DNA of 64,000 nucleotides, from the NCBI RefSeq assembly GCF_031157275.1, contig NZ_JAVIFW010000001.1, forward strand, positions 930,001-994,000, given 5' to 3'. How positions within the stretch are numbered: the first letter of the stretch is position 1; every line of letters begins with the position of its first letter. The notes beneath the pieces were generated by a model. It was not told the origin of the DNA, did no database searches, and saw nothing but the letters and a program-made list of their open reading frames with translations. A program made the translations under genes and the position numbers. This document shows, piece by piece, positions 9,417 through 19,831 of the stretch. The DNA comes from Streptomyces sp. LHD-70 (GTDB lineage: Bacteria > Actinomycetota > Actinomycetes > Streptomycetales > Streptomycetaceae).

Positions 9417-11522
9417 TCAGCGCTGCGCGGCCTCGATACCTGCAACAAATTCAAGCGAGCCCTTGGCCGCGGCGGCCACGGCGTCGGCGGTGAAGCCGAA
9501 CTCCTTGAAGAGGACCTTCGCGTCGGCGGAGGCGCCGAAGTGCTCGAGGGAGACGATCCGGCCGGCGTCGCCGACGTACTTGTGCCAGGTCAGACCGATA
9601 CCGGCCTCGACCGCCACACGCGCCTTGACCGACGGCGGCAGGACGCTGTCGCGGTACTCCTGCGACTGCTCCTCGAACCACTCCACGCACGGCATCGACA
9701 CGACCCGGGTCGGGACACCGGCGGCCTGGAGCTGCTCACGGGCCTGGACGGCCAGCTGCACCTCGGAACCGGTACCGATGAGCACGGCCTCGGGCTTGCC
9801 GCCCTCGGCGTCGAAGAGGACATAACCGCCCTTGGCGGCGTCCTCGTCGCGCTCGTACGTCGGCACACCCTGGCGGGTGAGGGCGAGACCGTGCGGGGTG
9901 CCCTTGCCGAACTCCTTGGTGTAGCGCTTGAGGATCTCGCGCCAGGCGATCGCGGTCTCGTTGGCGTCCGCGGGACGGACCACGTTGAGGCCGGGGATGG
10001 CGCGCAGCGAGGCCAGGTGCTCGACCGGCTGGTGCGTCGGGCCGTCCTCACCGAGGCCGACGGAGTCGTGCGTCCACACGTACGTCACCGGCAGGTGCAT
10101 CAGGGCCGACAGGCGCACCGCGTTGCGCATGTAGTCGGAGAACACCAGGAAGGTGCCGCCGTAGATACGCGTGTGGCCGTGCAGCGCGATGCCGTTCATG
10201 GCGGCGGCCATCGCGTGCTCGCGGATGCCGAAGTGGATCGTCCGGCCGTACGGGTCCGCGCCCGGCAGCGGGTTGCCCTCGGGGAGGAACGAACTCGTCT
10301 TGTCGATCGTGGTGTTGTTGGAGCCCGCCAGGTCGGCCGAGCCGCCCCACAGCTCCGGCAGCACCGCACCGAGCGCCTGAAGTACCTTGCCCGAGGCGGC
10401 ACGCGTCGCGACGCCCTTGCCGGTCTCGAACTCCGGGAGCTTCTCCTCCCAGCCGGCCGGGAGCTCGCCCGCCTGGATGCGGTCGAACTCGGCGGCGCGC
10501 TCCGGGTTGGCGGTGCGCCAGGCGGCGAAGCCCTTCTCCCACTCGGCCTTCGCCTGCACGCCGCGCTCCAGCGCCTCGCGGGTGTGGCCGATGACCTCGT
10601 CGGAGACCTCGAAGCTCTGCTCCGGGTCGAAGCCCAACACCCGCTTGGTGGCGGCGACTTCCTCGTCACCGAGGGCGGAGCCGTGCGCGGCCTCGGTGTT
10701 CTGCGCGCTCGGCGCCGGCCAGGCGATGATCGAACGGGCCGCGATGAACGACGGCTTGTCCGTGACGGCCTTCGCGGCCTGCAGCGCCTCGTACAGACCC
10801 TTCGGGTCCAGGTCGCCGCTGGGCAGCTGCTCGACGCGCTGCACATGCCAGCCGTACGCCTCGTACCGCTTGAGGGTGTCCTCCGAGACGGCCGTCTCCG
10901 TGTCGCCCTCGATGGAGATGTGGTTGTCGTCCCACAGCATCACGAGGTTGCCGAGCTTCTGGTGGCCCGCGAGGGAGGACGCCTCGGCGGCGATGCCCTC
11001 CTGCAGACAGCCGTCACCGGCGATGACCCACACCGTGTGGTCGAACGGGGACTCGCCCGCGGGCGCCTGAGGGTCGAACAGACCGCGCTCGTACCGCGCG
11101 GCCATGGCCATGCCCACCGCGTTCGCGACACCCTGGCCGAGCGGGCCCGTGGTCGTCTCGACGCCGGCGGTGTGGCCGTACTCCGGGTGGCCCGGGGTCT
11201 TCGAGCCCCAGGTGCGGAACGCCTTGAGGTCATCGAGCTCCAGGCCGTACCCGGCCAGGTACAGCTGGATGTACAGCGTCAGCGACGAGTGCCCCGCGGA
11301 GAGGACGAACCGGTCGCGGCCCACCCAGTCGGCGTCCGCGGGGTCGTGCCGCATCACCTTCTGGAAGAGGGTGTACGCGGCGGGCGCGAGGCTCATGGCC
11401 GTACCGGGATGGCCGTTACCGACCTTCTGTACGGCGTCGGCGGCAAGGACGCGGGCGGTGTCAACGGCCCGCTGGTCCAGATCGGTCCACTCGAGGTCTG
11501 TGGTGGTCGGCTCGGTGCTCAC
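9417..11522 (-). CDS. tkt: Transketolase
   Basis: A 701-residue thiamine-diphosphate enzyme that moves two-carbon ketol units between sugar phosphates. Visible are GNGHPGTAMSLAP (about 35-47), SAGHSS, the ThDP-binding GDGCLQEG at 169-176 and the C-terminal regulatory domain. The GTG start at 11522 is followed by a conserved N-terminus. It is the first gene of tkt-tal-zwf-opcA-pgl and diverges from ctaB. Confidence 0.96.
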   Translation of the reverse strand: MSTEPTTTDLEWTDLDQRAVDTARVLAADAVQKVGNGHPGTAMSLAPAAYTLFQKVMRHDPADADWVGRDRFVLSAGHSSLTLYIQLYLAGYGLELDDLKAFRTWGSKTPGHPEYGHTAGVETTTGPLGQGVANAVGMAMAARYERGLFDPQAPAGESPFDHTVWVIAGDGCLQEGIAAEASSLAGHQKLGNLVMLWDDNHISIEGDTETAVSEDTLKRYEAYGWHVQRVEQLPSGDLDPKGLYEALQAAKAVTDKPSFIAARSIIAWPAPSAQNTEAAHGSALGDEEVAATKRVLGFDPEQSFEVSDEVIGHTREALERGVQAKAEWEKGFAAWRTANPERAAEFDRIQAGELPAGWEEKLPEFETGKGVATRAASGKVLQALGAVLPELWGGSADLAGSNNTTIDKTSSFLPEGNPLPGADPYGRTIHFGIREHAMAAAMNGIALHGHTRIYGGTFLVFSDYMRNAVRLSALMHLPVTYVWTHDSVGLGEDGPTHQPVEHLASLRAIPGLNVVRPADANETAIAWREILKRYTKEFGKGTPHGLALTRQGVPTYERDEDAAKGGYVLFDAEGGKPEAVLIGTGSEVQLAVQAREQLQAAGVPTRVVSMPCVEWFEEQSQEYRDSVLPPSVKARVAVEAGIGLTWHKYVGDAGRIVSLEHFGASADAKVLFKEFGFTADAVAAAAKGSLEFVAGIEAAQR

Positions 11523-11907
11523 CCTGGGTCAGGGCTCCTCTCCACATGCTCTACATGTCGAACGTCGTCGCCGAACGTCGTCGTCCGCCGTCGTGTGTCG
11601 TCGACTCACGGCGCCGTCGTGCGCCGGTCGCTGTCGAGCCTACCGCCGCGCGAGCGTGCATCTTTTCGACTCGTCCCAGACTGCCGGGGGTCTGTCACCT
11701 TCGCCTCCCGAGCCGTTCACCGGCGGTGCCCCGCACGGCCGTCAGCGGGCGCCGGACGAGCGTCGCGGCAGCCGGCCCAACACGACCGACCCCCGCGAAG
11801 AGCCGGGTATGGCCTACGTCTACAGTGGCGTGGTACGCGCGAGCCTTTACCGGGTCTTCATATTCAGGTGACACCCACGGTCGGCTTGCTGGGAGTCTCT
11901 GTCAGGG
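11523..11907. other. Divergent tkt/ctaB intergenic region
   Basis: This 385-bp gap separates the oppositely transcribed tkt and ctaB genes and must hold both promoters. The first 150 bases after tkt are rich in CGTCGTC-type repeats. I could not single out a convincing -35/-10 pair and see no coding potential matching codon bias. Confidence 0.6.
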
Positions 11908-12888
11908 GTGTGCGTGACGGCCGTTGAATCCCGTCCAGAAGGTGGGGGCATCGCCCATGCCGAGGACGCGGCGGGTGAGCTCGGGGCGAACTCCGGCCGT
12001 CGGCCGATCGGTCCCCTCGTCATGGGGTTCGTGGCGCTGACCAAGCCCCGCATCATCGAACTGCTCCTCATCACCACGGTCCCGGTGATGTTCCTCGCCG
12101 AGCAGGGCGTGCCCAACCTGTGGCTGGTCCTCGCGACCTGCTTCGGCGGCTACCTCTCCGCGGGCGGCGCCAACGCCCTGAACATGTGGTACGACCGGGA
12201 CATCGACGCCCTCATGGAGCGCACCCGGAACCGCCCCCTGGTCACCGGCCTGATCAGCCCCACCGAGGGCCTGGTCTTCGGTGTCGCCCTCGCCGTGATC
12301 TCCACGGTCTGGTTCGGCCTCCTCGTCAACTGGCTCTCGGCCGCGCTCTCGCTCGGCGCGCTGCTCTTCTACGTCGTCGTCTACACGATGATCCTCAAGC
12401 GCAGGACCGCGCAGAACATCGTCTGGGGCGGCATCGCCGGCTGCCTCCCGGTCCTCATCGGCTGGTCCTCGGTGACCAACTCGATGTCCTGGGCCGCCGT
12501 CATCCTCTTCATGGTGATCTTCTTCTGGACTCCGCCGCACTACTGGCCGCTGTCCATGAAGGTCAAGGACGACTACGCGCGCGCCCAGGTCCCGATGCTC
12601 CCGGTGATCGCCTCCAACAAGGTCGTCGCCAAGCAGATCGTCCTCTACAGCTGGGTCATGGTCGGCGTCTCGCTGCTGCTCCAGCCGCTCGGCTACACCG
12701 GCTGGTTCTACACCGCGGTCGCGCTGGCCACCGGCGGCTTCTGGCTCTGGGAGGCGCACGCGCTGCAGGCCCGTGCGAAGTCGGGGGTGACGGGCGCGAA
12801 GCTCAAGGAGATGCGCCTGTTCCACTGGTCCATCACCTACGTGTCGCTGCTGTTCGTGGCGGTCGCGGTGGATCCGTTCCTGCGCTGA
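11908..12888 (+). CDS. ctaB: Protoheme IX farnesyltransferase (haem O synthase)
   Basis: A 326-residue polytopic membrane protein of the UbiA prenyltransferase superfamily that farnesylates haem B to haem O for cytochrome oxidase. The first aspartate motif [15 protein letters not shown] (about residues 90-105), the second polar region [17 protein letters not shown] and about nine hydrophobic segments fit CtaB/CyoE. GTG 11908 gives the N-terminus I recall for relatives; GTG 11914 has the better-spaced AGGGG and is an alternative. The haem A synthase gene lies nearby at 14.6 kb. Confidence 0.94.
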   Translation: MCVTAVESRPEGGGIAHAEDAAGELGANSGRRPIGPLVMGFVALTKPRIIELLLITTVPVMFLAEQGVPNLWLVLATCFGGYLSAGGANALNMWYDRDIDALMERTRNRPLVTGLISPTEGLVFGVALAVISTVWFGLLVNWLSAALSLGALLFYVVVYTMILKRRTAQNIVWGGIAGCLPVLIGWSSVTNSMSWAAVILFMVIFFWTPPHYWPLSMKVKDDYARAQVPMLPVIASNKVVAKQIVLYSWVMVGVSLLLQPLGYTGWFYTAVALATGGFWLWEAHALQARAKSGVTGAKLKEMRLFHWSITYVSLLFVAVAVDPFLR

Positions 12889-12902
12889 GCCACTGACCTT
12901 CG

Positions 12903-12937
12903 TACGCCGGGCGGCTGCCTCTCAGCTGCCCGGCGTA
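12903..12937 (+). terminator. Terminator-like hairpin after ctaB
   Basis: A 15-bp stem with one G-T wobble (12903-12917 with 12923-12937) and a CCTCT loop lies 14 bases after the ctaB stop. It has no long T run, which is usual in streptomycetes. Confidence 0.8.
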
Positions 12938-12989
12938 GGTGTGTCAGGGGTCATTGCCGCCGCTGAAAACCCACAAGTAGCCTTGCGGT

Positions 12990-13334
12990 ATGGCAGACAC
13001 CAAGGTCGAAGAGAAGCCCGCGGACGCGCGCGCGGAGCGGCAGGCGGCGAAGCTCGCCAAGGAGATCACCGCCTTCGCGAAGGCGCACGGCGGCGCCGAG
13101 GCGCAGGTCGCGTACATCGGGGAGCGCGGCTCCCGCATCGTCCTCGTCGGTGAGGACGGCGGCTGGGGCGACCTCGTCGCGCGCACCGACGCCGTCGCGC
13201 GCAGGGCCGTCGAGAAGTCCGGGCTCACCGTCCACGAGGACTTCGACGGCGAGTTCGCGGCCAAGGTCGTCACCGGTCGGTACGAGTGGTCGCGCATGGC
13301 GGGCCTGCAGGTCGGGGGCCCGAGCAACACCTGA
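12990..13334 (+). CDS. Small conserved-looking protein of unknown function
   Basis: A 114-residue, highly charged soluble protein. The N-terminal 30 residues are a lysine/alanine-rich helix (AERQAAKLAKEITAFAKAHGG). The rest looks like a compact alpha/beta fold with GSRIVLVGEDGGWGDLV. Codon usage matches its neighbours, and the gene is isolated between the ctaB terminator and an amidohydrolase. No catalytic motif or signal peptide is visible. I cannot assign a function. Confidence 0.75.
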   Translation: MADTKVEEKPADARAERQAAKLAKEITAFAKAHGGAEAQVAYIGERGSRIVLVGEDGGWGDLVARTDAVARRAVEKSGLTVHEDFDGEFAAKVVTGRYEWSRMAGLQVGGPSNT

Positions 13335-13403
13335 GACCGGGTTCACCCGTTAGGACCGTAGACGGACAGCAGTCCCGCCCACGGTCCACGCACGGGAGCC
13401 CGG

Positions 13404-14483
13404 ATGATCGAGACACCGCCCCTGGTCGACCAGTGCTGCCACGGGGTGCTGCGTACGGAGCTGGGCCTCGGCACCTTCGAGGCCCACCTCGGCCGGGGCG
13501 AGGGACCGCCCGCCCCCGGCACCACCTTCTTCGACACCCAGACCGGGTTCGCGGTGCGCCGCTGGTGCCCGCCGCTGCTCGGCCTCGAACCGCACTGCCC
13601 GCCCGCCCGCTATCTGGCCAGGCGCCGCGAGCTCGGCGTGATCGAGGCGGGCCGCCGGCTGCTCCGGGCCACCGGCATCGGCACGTATCTCGTCGACACC
13701 GGGCTGCCCGGGGATCTGACAGGCCCGCCCGAACTGGCCGCCGCGGGCGCCGCCGAGGCCCACGAGATCGTCCGCCTCGAACTCCTCGCCGAGCAGGTCG
13801 CCGACACCTCCGGCACCGTCGAGACCTTCCTCGCCAACCTCGCCGAGTGCGTCCACGGAGCCGCCGCGGGCGCCGTCGCCTTCGCCTCCGTCGGGGGTGC
13901 GCACGGCCTCGCCCTCGCGCCGCAGCCGCCGGACGCCGGGGAGGTGCGCGGCGCCGCCGACCGCTGGCTCGCCGGGCGCCGCGTGGGCGACCGCCTCACC
14001 CATCCCGTACTTCTGCGGCACCTCGTCTGGATCGCCGTGGCCTCCGGGCTCCCGCTCCAACTGCACGCGGGTACGGGGGATCCGCAGCGGTACGTGGGGG
14101 AGTTCGCGCGGGCCACGGCCGGGCTCGGCACGGATCTGGTGCTGCTCCACGGCTACCCGTACCACCGTCAGGCCGCGCACCTCGCCGGGGTGTTCCCGCA
14201 CGTCTACGCGGACCTCGGCCCCGCGCTCGTACGGACCGGGGCGCGGGCGGCGACGCTGCTCGCGGAGATTCTCGAACTCGCCCCGTTCGGCAAGCTGTTG
14301 TTCTCCAGCGGCGCGCACGGCCTGCCGGAGCTGCATGTGGTCGGGGCGCAGCTGTTCCGGGAGGCGCTGGGGCGGGTGCTCGGGGGGTGGGTGGCCGAGG
14401 GGGCTTGGTCGCGGGCGGATGCGGATCGCGTCGCGGGGTTGATCGCGTCGGGGAATGCGCGCAGGGTGTACGGGCTTGGTTGA
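13404..14483 (+). CDS. Amidohydrolase-family protein
   Basis: A 359-residue protein with the layout of the amidohydrolase_2 (TIM-barrel metallohydrolase) superfamily. The N-terminal LVDQCCHGVL takes the place of the usual metal-binding HxH and keeps only one histidine. HAGTG (about residue 220) and LLHGYPYHRQAAHLAG (about 250) are the later metal-ligand segments, followed by YADLGPAL and FGKLLFSSGAH near the end. It resembles the amidohydrolase part of FluG-type proteins, but the weak first motif leaves catalytic activity uncertain. Substrate unknown. Confidence 0.75.
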   Translation: MIETPPLVDQCCHGVLRTELGLGTFEAHLGRGEGPPAPGTTFFDTQTGFAVRRWCPPLLGLEPHCPPARYLARRRELGVIEAGRRLLRATGIGTYLVDTGLPGDLTGPPELAAAGAAEAHEIVRLELLAEQVADTSGTVETFLANLAECVHGAAAGAVAFASVGGAHGLALAPQPPDAGEVRGAADRWLAGRRVGDRLTHPVLLRHLVWIAVASGLPLQLHAGTGDPQRYVGEFARATAGLGTDLVLLHGYPYHRQAAHLAGVFPHVYADLGPALVRTGARAATLLAEILELAPFGKLLFSSGAHGLPELHVVGAQLFREALGRVLGGWVAEGAWSRADADRVAGLIASGNARRVYGLG

Positions 14484-14558
14484 GCCCCTCTGGGGGCACC
14501 TCCCAGCGGTAGCTGGGGGAGATTGAGGAGCGGGGTCCGGGGGCGGAGCCCCCTGGGG
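14484..14558. repeat. GC-rich intergenic repeat module (copy B)
   Basis: It fills the space between the convergent amidohydrolase and ctaA stops. It holds a CCCAGC-GGTA-GCTGGG hairpin followed by GATTGAGGAGCGGGGTCCGG, the reverse complement of part of copy A. The GGGAGGTGCCCCCAGA core on the other strand is shared with copy C. Confidence 0.65.
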
Positions 14559-15584
14559 TCAGACCGTCGAGAGTTCCGGGTCCGGCTGGGACGGGACGCC
14601 CGGTTCGACGCGGGGGCGTTCGTGCAGGGCCAACAGGACTCGTACCACCGCGATCCACACCAGGCACGAGCCCAGCATGTGGGCGCCGACCAGGACCTCG
14701 GGCAGCTCCGTGAAGTACTGCACGTAACCGATCACGCCCTGGGCGAGCAGGATCAGGAACAGGTCGCGGGTGCGGGCCAGCGGGCCGCGCGGGGCGTCGA
14801 CCGCCTTGAGCACGAACCACAGCGCGAAGGTCAGCGAGACCACGACCCAGGCGAGGACCGCGTGCAGCTTGGAGACGCCCTCCCAGTCGAGGCCGATGGC
14901 GCCGATGTCCATCCGGGGTACGTCGCTGGAGTCACCGGCGTGCGGACCCGAGCCGGTGACCACCGTGCCGATCGCGACCAGAAGGCCGGACGCGACGACC
15001 AGACACCACACCAGCTGCCGCACGGCCTTGCCGACCAGCGGACGCGGCGCGGCGTCCCCCTCGCCCTCGCCGGTGCGCACCCACATCAGCGTGGCGACCG
15101 TGATCAGCGCCGTGGAGAGCAGGAAGTGCGCGGCCACGGTGTACGGGTTGAGGCCCACCAGGACGACGATGCCGCCGAGGACGGCGTTGCCCATCACGAT
15201 CCAGAACTGGGTCCAGCCGAGCCGGGTCAGGCTGCGGCGGCGCGGCTTCTGCGAGCGGGCCGCGATGATCGCCCAGCCGACCGCCGCGCACAGCACGTAC
15301 GTGAGCATGCGGTTGCCGAACTCGATGACGCCGTGGACGCCCATCTCGCTGGTCGCGGTGAGGGAGTCGGCGGTGCACTTCGGCCAGGTCGGGCAGCCGA
15401 GGCCGGAGCCGGTCAGCCGGACGGCGCCGCCGGTGACCACGATCACGCAGCTCATGACGAGGGCGGTGAGCGCCGCGAGCCGGACCGTCCGGGTTTCGGG
15501 AGTCCAGCGCTCGGCGATGAAGGCGAGCGGATTGCGCGCGGCTTGAGCCAGTTCGGCTCGGGTCAACTTCGGCACGCGCACCAT
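14559..15584 (-). CDS. ctaA: Haem A synthase (Cox15/CtaA)
   Basis: A 341-residue membrane protein of the COX15/CtaA family that converts haem O to haem A for the aa3 oxidase. About eight hydrophobic segments are present, with the conserved histidines seen in MGVHGVIEFGNR, TVAAHFLLS, SKLHAVLAW and VGAHMLGS. The loop GLGCPTWPKC carries the typical cysteine pair. The frame extends far upstream; ATG 15584 gives the family-like N-terminus MVRVPKLTRAEL, and ATG 15605 is an alternative. No clear Shine-Dalgarno precedes either. Confidence 0.92.
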   Translation of the reverse strand: MVRVPKLTRAELAQAARNPLAFIAERWTPETRTVRLAALTALVMSCVIVVTGGAVRLTGSGLGCPTWPKCTADSLTATSEMGVHGVIEFGNRMLTYVLCAAVGWAIIAARSQKPRRRSLTRLGWTQFWIVMGNAVLGGIVVLVGLNPYTVAAHFLLSTALITVATLMWVRTGEGEGDAAPRPLVGKAVRQLVWCLVVASGLLVAIGTVVTGSGPHAGDSSDVPRMDIGAIGLDWEGVSKLHAVLAWVVVSLTFALWFVLKAVDAPRGPLARTRDLFLILLAQGVIGYVQYFTELPEVLVGAHMLGSCLVWIAVVRVLLALHERPRVEPGVPSQPDPELSTV

Positions 15585-15636
15585 CGTAGAGGGGGCCTTG
15601 TGCATCGGTTCACGAGGGGGAGCGAAAGCGGACGGT

Positions 15637-16400
15637 CTACTCCCAGCGGAAGAACCGGGCCGCAGCCCCCAGGCCGAGGACCGCCCACACCGCGAGGATG
15701 CCGAGCGCGCCCCAGGGCAGCGCGGCGCCGTTCTGCAGTACGTCCCGAAGTCCGTCCGAGAGCGCCGAGATGGGCAGCAGGCCGAGCACGGACTGGGCCG
15801 CCTCCGGGAACTTGTCGAGCGGCACGACCACGCCGCCGCCGACGAGCAGCAGCAGGAACACCAGGTTCGCGGCGGCAAGGGTGGCCTCGGCCTTGAGGGT
15901 GCCGGCCATCAGCAGGCCGAGCCCGGAGAAGGCCGCCGTACCGAGGACCAGGAGCAGCACCACGGAGAGCGGGTCGCCGTGCGGGGACCAGCCGAGCGCG
16001 AGGGCGATCGCCGTGAGCAGCGCGATCTGCAGCACCTCGGTGACCAGGACCGACAGCGTCTTCGCGGTCATCAGGGCCCAGCGCGGCAGCGGCGAGGCGC
16101 CGAGCCGCTTGAGCACGCCGTACCGCCGCTCGAAGCCGGTCGCGATCGCCTGGCCCGTGAAGGCCGTCGACATCACGGCGAGCGCGAGGACACCCGGGGC
16201 GAGGAAGTCCACGGCCCTGCCGTCGCCGGTATCGACGATGTCGACTGTCGAGAAGAGGACCAGGAGCAGCGAGGGGATGACCACCGTGAGGAGCAGCTGC
16301 TCGCCGTTGCGCAGCAGCATCTTCGTCTCCAGGGCCGCCTGCGCCGCGATCATCCGCCCGACCGGGGCGGCCCCGGGCTTCGGGATATAAGTACCGGCGC

Positions 16401-16404
<4 letters not shown>
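15637..16404 (-). CDS. ABC-2 type transporter permease
   Basis: A 255-residue membrane protein with six predicted transmembrane segments and the ABC-2 fold seen in DrrB-type exporters. The N-terminal amphipathic part is AALETKMLLRNGEQLLLTVVIPSL in outline, followed by a glycine-rich membrane core. The ATG start overlaps the stop of the ATPase gene as ATGA, so the two form one exporter. Substrate unknown; drugs, lipids or hydrophobic metabolites are typical for this family. Confidence 0.88.
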
Positions 16405-17336
<932 letters not shown>

Positions 17337-17515
17337 GCCGGGAAGTCTAGAGAGCGCCCCCGGGTGGCCGGTACGGGGCCTGGTGGCTTCCCACCACGGA
17401 CAGGCCGCGCAGACCGCCGGGGCCCGTGGAAACACACAGAAATTAGGTGAACCTTAGTGATCGAGGCCACCGGCGGGGGGTTCGGACGCGGCTTTACGGG
17501 GCCAGAGGAATTACG

Positions 17516-17529
17516 CAACAATGGCGTTG
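17516..17529 (+). promoter_or_regulatory. Candidate SufR operator CAAC-N6-GTTG
   Basis: A perfect CAAC-AATGGC-GTTG inverted repeat lies exactly at the likely sufR start; its last base is the first base of GTG 17529. I recall this motif as the SufR site reported for Streptomyces avermitilis. Position and match suggest autorepression of the whole operon by the Fe-S form of SufR. Confidence 0.65.
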
Positions 17530-18284
17530 TGAAAAACGTTGGCGAGGCTCCGCAGGAGGAACTCGCGACCGGTGAGCGCAGTACGCGCAACCGCGTCGCG
17601 CGCTCCATCCTGGACCACGGACCGTCCACCGTGGCCGAGCTCGCAGGCAGGCTCGGCCTCACCCAGGCCGCAGTGCGCAGGCACCTCGACGCCCTGGTCG
17701 CCGACGACGTAGTGGCACCCCGTGAACAGCGGGTCTACGGCGCGCGCACCCGAGGCCGCCCGGCCAAGGTGTTCGCCCTGACCGACTGCGGTCGGGACGC
17801 CTTCGACCAGTCCTACGACAAGCTCGCCGCCGAGGCGCTGCACTGGATCTCCCAGTCGGCCGGCGGCGGGGAACTCGGGGACGCCGCGGTCGCCGCCTTC
17901 GCGCGCGCCCGGCTGGCCGCCACCGCGGAGAAATACCGCGAGCAGCTGGCCGCCGTGGCCCCCGAACAGCGCGCGGAGACCCTGGCCAGGGCACTCACGG
18001 CCGACGGGTACGCTGCTACGGCGCGTAGCGCACCGGTCGGCGAGCAGCTGTGTCAGCACCACTGCCCGGTCGCCCATGTGGCCGAACAGTTCCCGCAGCT
18101 GTGCGAGGCGGAGACGGAACTCTTCAGCCATCTGCTCGGCACCCATGTGCAGCGACTGGCCACCATCGCCCACGGGGACGGGGTGTGCACCACCTTCATC
18201 CCCCGCGTCGAGACCGTCTCGCCACAGCAAGAACCGAAGACCACCACAGCATCTGCAAGCACGGCCGGGAGGAACCCCGCATGA
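17529..18284 (+). CDS. sufR: SufR, Fe-S-sensing repressor of the suf operon
   Basis: A 251-residue regulator with an N-terminal winged HTH ([22 protein letters not shown], about residues 35-56) and a C-terminal cysteine cluster [24 protein letters not shown] (two cysteines three apart, a third 13 on) that would hold a [4Fe-4S] cluster. The frame is open from GTG 17457, but GTG 17529 gives the conserved MKNVGE start. The GAGGAA at 17505-17510 is better placed for ATG 17521, which would make only a three-codon reading frame ending over the sufR start. It is the first gene of the operon and its stop overlaps the sufB start. Confidence 0.9.
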   Translation: MKNVGEAPQEELATGERSTRNRVARSILDHGPSTVAELAGRLGLTQAAVRRHLDALVADDVVAPREQRVYGARTRGRPAKVFALTDCGRDAFDQSYDKLAAEALHWISQSAGGGELGDAAVAAFARARLAATAEKYREQLAAVAPEQRAETLARALTADGYAATARSAPVGEQLCQHHCPVAHVAEQFPQLCEAETELFSHLLGTHVQRLATIAHGDGVCTTFIPRVETVSPQQEPKTTTASASTAGRNPA

Positions 18285-19705
18285 CGCTCCCCATCGAGGA
18301 GACTGCCCACCCTGAGCTCGAGGGCCTGGGCAAGTACGAATACGGCTGGGCCGACTCCGACGCCGCCGGTGCCTCTGCCAAGCGCGGCATCAACGAGAAC
18401 GTCGTCCGCGACATCTCGTCGAAGAAGAACGAGCCGGAGTGGATGACCAAGCTCCGCCTCAAGGGCCTGCGCCTGTTCGACAAGAAGCCCATGCCGAACT
18501 GGGGCTCCGACCTCTCCGGCATCGACTTCGACAACATCAAGTACTTCGTGCGGTCCACGGAGAAGCAGGCCACCTCCTGGGAGGACCTGCCCGAGGACAT
18601 CAAGAACACGTACGACAAGCTCGGCATCCCGGAGGCCGAGAAGCAGCGCCTCGTCGCCGGTGTCGCCGCGCAGTACGAGTCGGAGGTCGTCTACCACCAG
18701 ATCCGTGAGGACCTGGAGGAGCAGGGCGTCATCTTCGTCGACACCGACACCGCCCTGAAGGAGCACGAGGAGCTCTTCAAGGAGTACTTCGGCACCGTCA
18801 TCCCCGTCGGCGACAACAAGTTCGCGTCGCTGAACACGGCCGTCTGGTCCGGCGGTTCCTTCATCTACGTGCCGAAGGGCGTGCACGTGGAGATCCCGCT
18901 CCAGGCCTACTTCCGGATCAACACCGAGAACATGGGCCAGTTCGAGCGGACGCTGATCATCGTCGACGAGGACGCCTACGTCCACTACGTCGAGGGCTGC
19001 ACCGCGCCGATCTACCAGTCGGACTCGCTGCACTCCGCGGTCGTCGAGATCATCGTGAAGAAGGGCGCCCGCTGCCGCTACACGACCATCCAGAACTGGT
19101 CGAACAACGTCTACAACCTGGTCACCAAGCGCGCCGTGGCGTACGAGGGCGCGACCATGGAGTGGATCGACGGCAACATCGGCTCCAAGGTCACCATGAA
19201 GTACCCGGCCGTCTACCTGATGGGCGAGCACGCCAAGGGCGAGACCCTGTCCATCGCCTTCGCGGGCGAGGGCCAGCACCAGGACGCCGGCTCCAAGATG
19301 GTCCACATGGCGCCGAACACCTCGTCCAACATCGTCTCCAAGTCGGTGGCCCGCGGCGGCGGTCGTACGTCGTACCGCGGTCTGGTCGAGATCGGCGAGG
19401 GCGCCCCGGGCTCCAAGTCCAACGTCCTCTGTGACGCCCTGCTCGTCGACACCATCTCGCGCTCGGACACGTACCCGTACGTGGACGTCCGCGAGGACGA
19501 CGTCTCCATGGGCCACGAGGCCACCGTCTCCAAGGTCTCCGAGGACCAGCTCTTCTACCTGATGAGCCGCGGCATGACCGAGTTCGAGGCCATGGCGATG
19601 ATCGTGCGCGGCTTCGTCGAGCCGATCGCCAAGGAGCTGCCGATGGAGTACGCCCTGGAGCTGAACCGGCTGATCGAGCTGCAGATGGAGGGCGCGGTCG
19701 GTTAA
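18281..19705 (+). CDS. sufB: Fe-S cluster assembly protein SufB
   Basis: A 474-residue scaffold subunit of the SufBC2D complex on which Fe-S clusters are built. It contains the SufBD beta-helix core with [38 protein letters not shown], the cysteine-bearing [18 protein letters not shown] and the C-terminal [14 protein letters not shown] segment. ATG 18281 overlaps the sufR stop (ATGA); the longer upstream frame is spurious. SufC and SufD are encoded downstream. Confidence 0.97.
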   Translation: MTLPIEETAHPELEGLGKYEYGWADSDAAGASAKRGINENVVRDISSKKNEPEWMTKLRLKGLRLFDKKPMPNWGSDLSGIDFDNIKYFVRSTEKQATSWEDLPEDIKNTYDKLGIPEAEKQRLVAGVAAQYESEVVYHQIREDLEEQGVIFVDTDTALKEHEELFKEYFGTVIPVGDNKFASLNTAVWSGGSFIYVPKGVHVEIPLQAYFRINTENMGQFERTLIIVDEDAYVHYVEGCTAPIYQSDSLHSAVVEIIVKKGARCRYTTIQNWSNNVYNLVTKRAVAYEGATMEWIDGNIGSKVTMKYPAVYLMGEHAKGETLSIAFAGEGQHQDAGSKMVHMAPNTSSNIVSKSVARGGGRTSYRGLVEIGEGAPGSKSNVLCDALLVDTISRSDTYPYVDVREDDVSMGHEATVSKVSEDQLFYLMSRGMTEFEAMAMIVRGFVEPIAKELPMEYALELNRLIELQMEGAVG

Positions 19706-19739
19706 GCACCGGCCGCGGGGGCCGGGCGGTGCTCAACCG
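19699..19739 (+). other. Intra-operon hairpin between sufB and sufD
   Basis: A 13-bp stem with one mismatch (19699-19711 with 19727-19739) begins inside the last sufB codons and spans the stop. No T run follows. The sufB-sufD gap (about 110-125 bases, depending on the sufD start) is the largest in the operon, so this could attenuate or process the transcript, or protect its 3' end. Confidence 0.55.
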
Positions 19740-19831
19740 GCCCGGCTCCCGCTCCTCGATCGTTCGCCGATCGACCCTCGATCCGAAGCAGCTACACGTC
19801 TTGATCCAAGAAAGTGAGCACTACGACAGCC

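Noticed and set aside
9408..11927. 839-codon plus-strand frame opposite tkt
   Set aside because: It is the complement of the transketolase gene, with no family signature.
17440..17457. IdeR/DmdR iron box upstream of sufR (TTAGGTGAACCTTAG)
   Set aside because: The half-sites match, but the spacing is two bases instead of the seven of the known 19-bp iron box.
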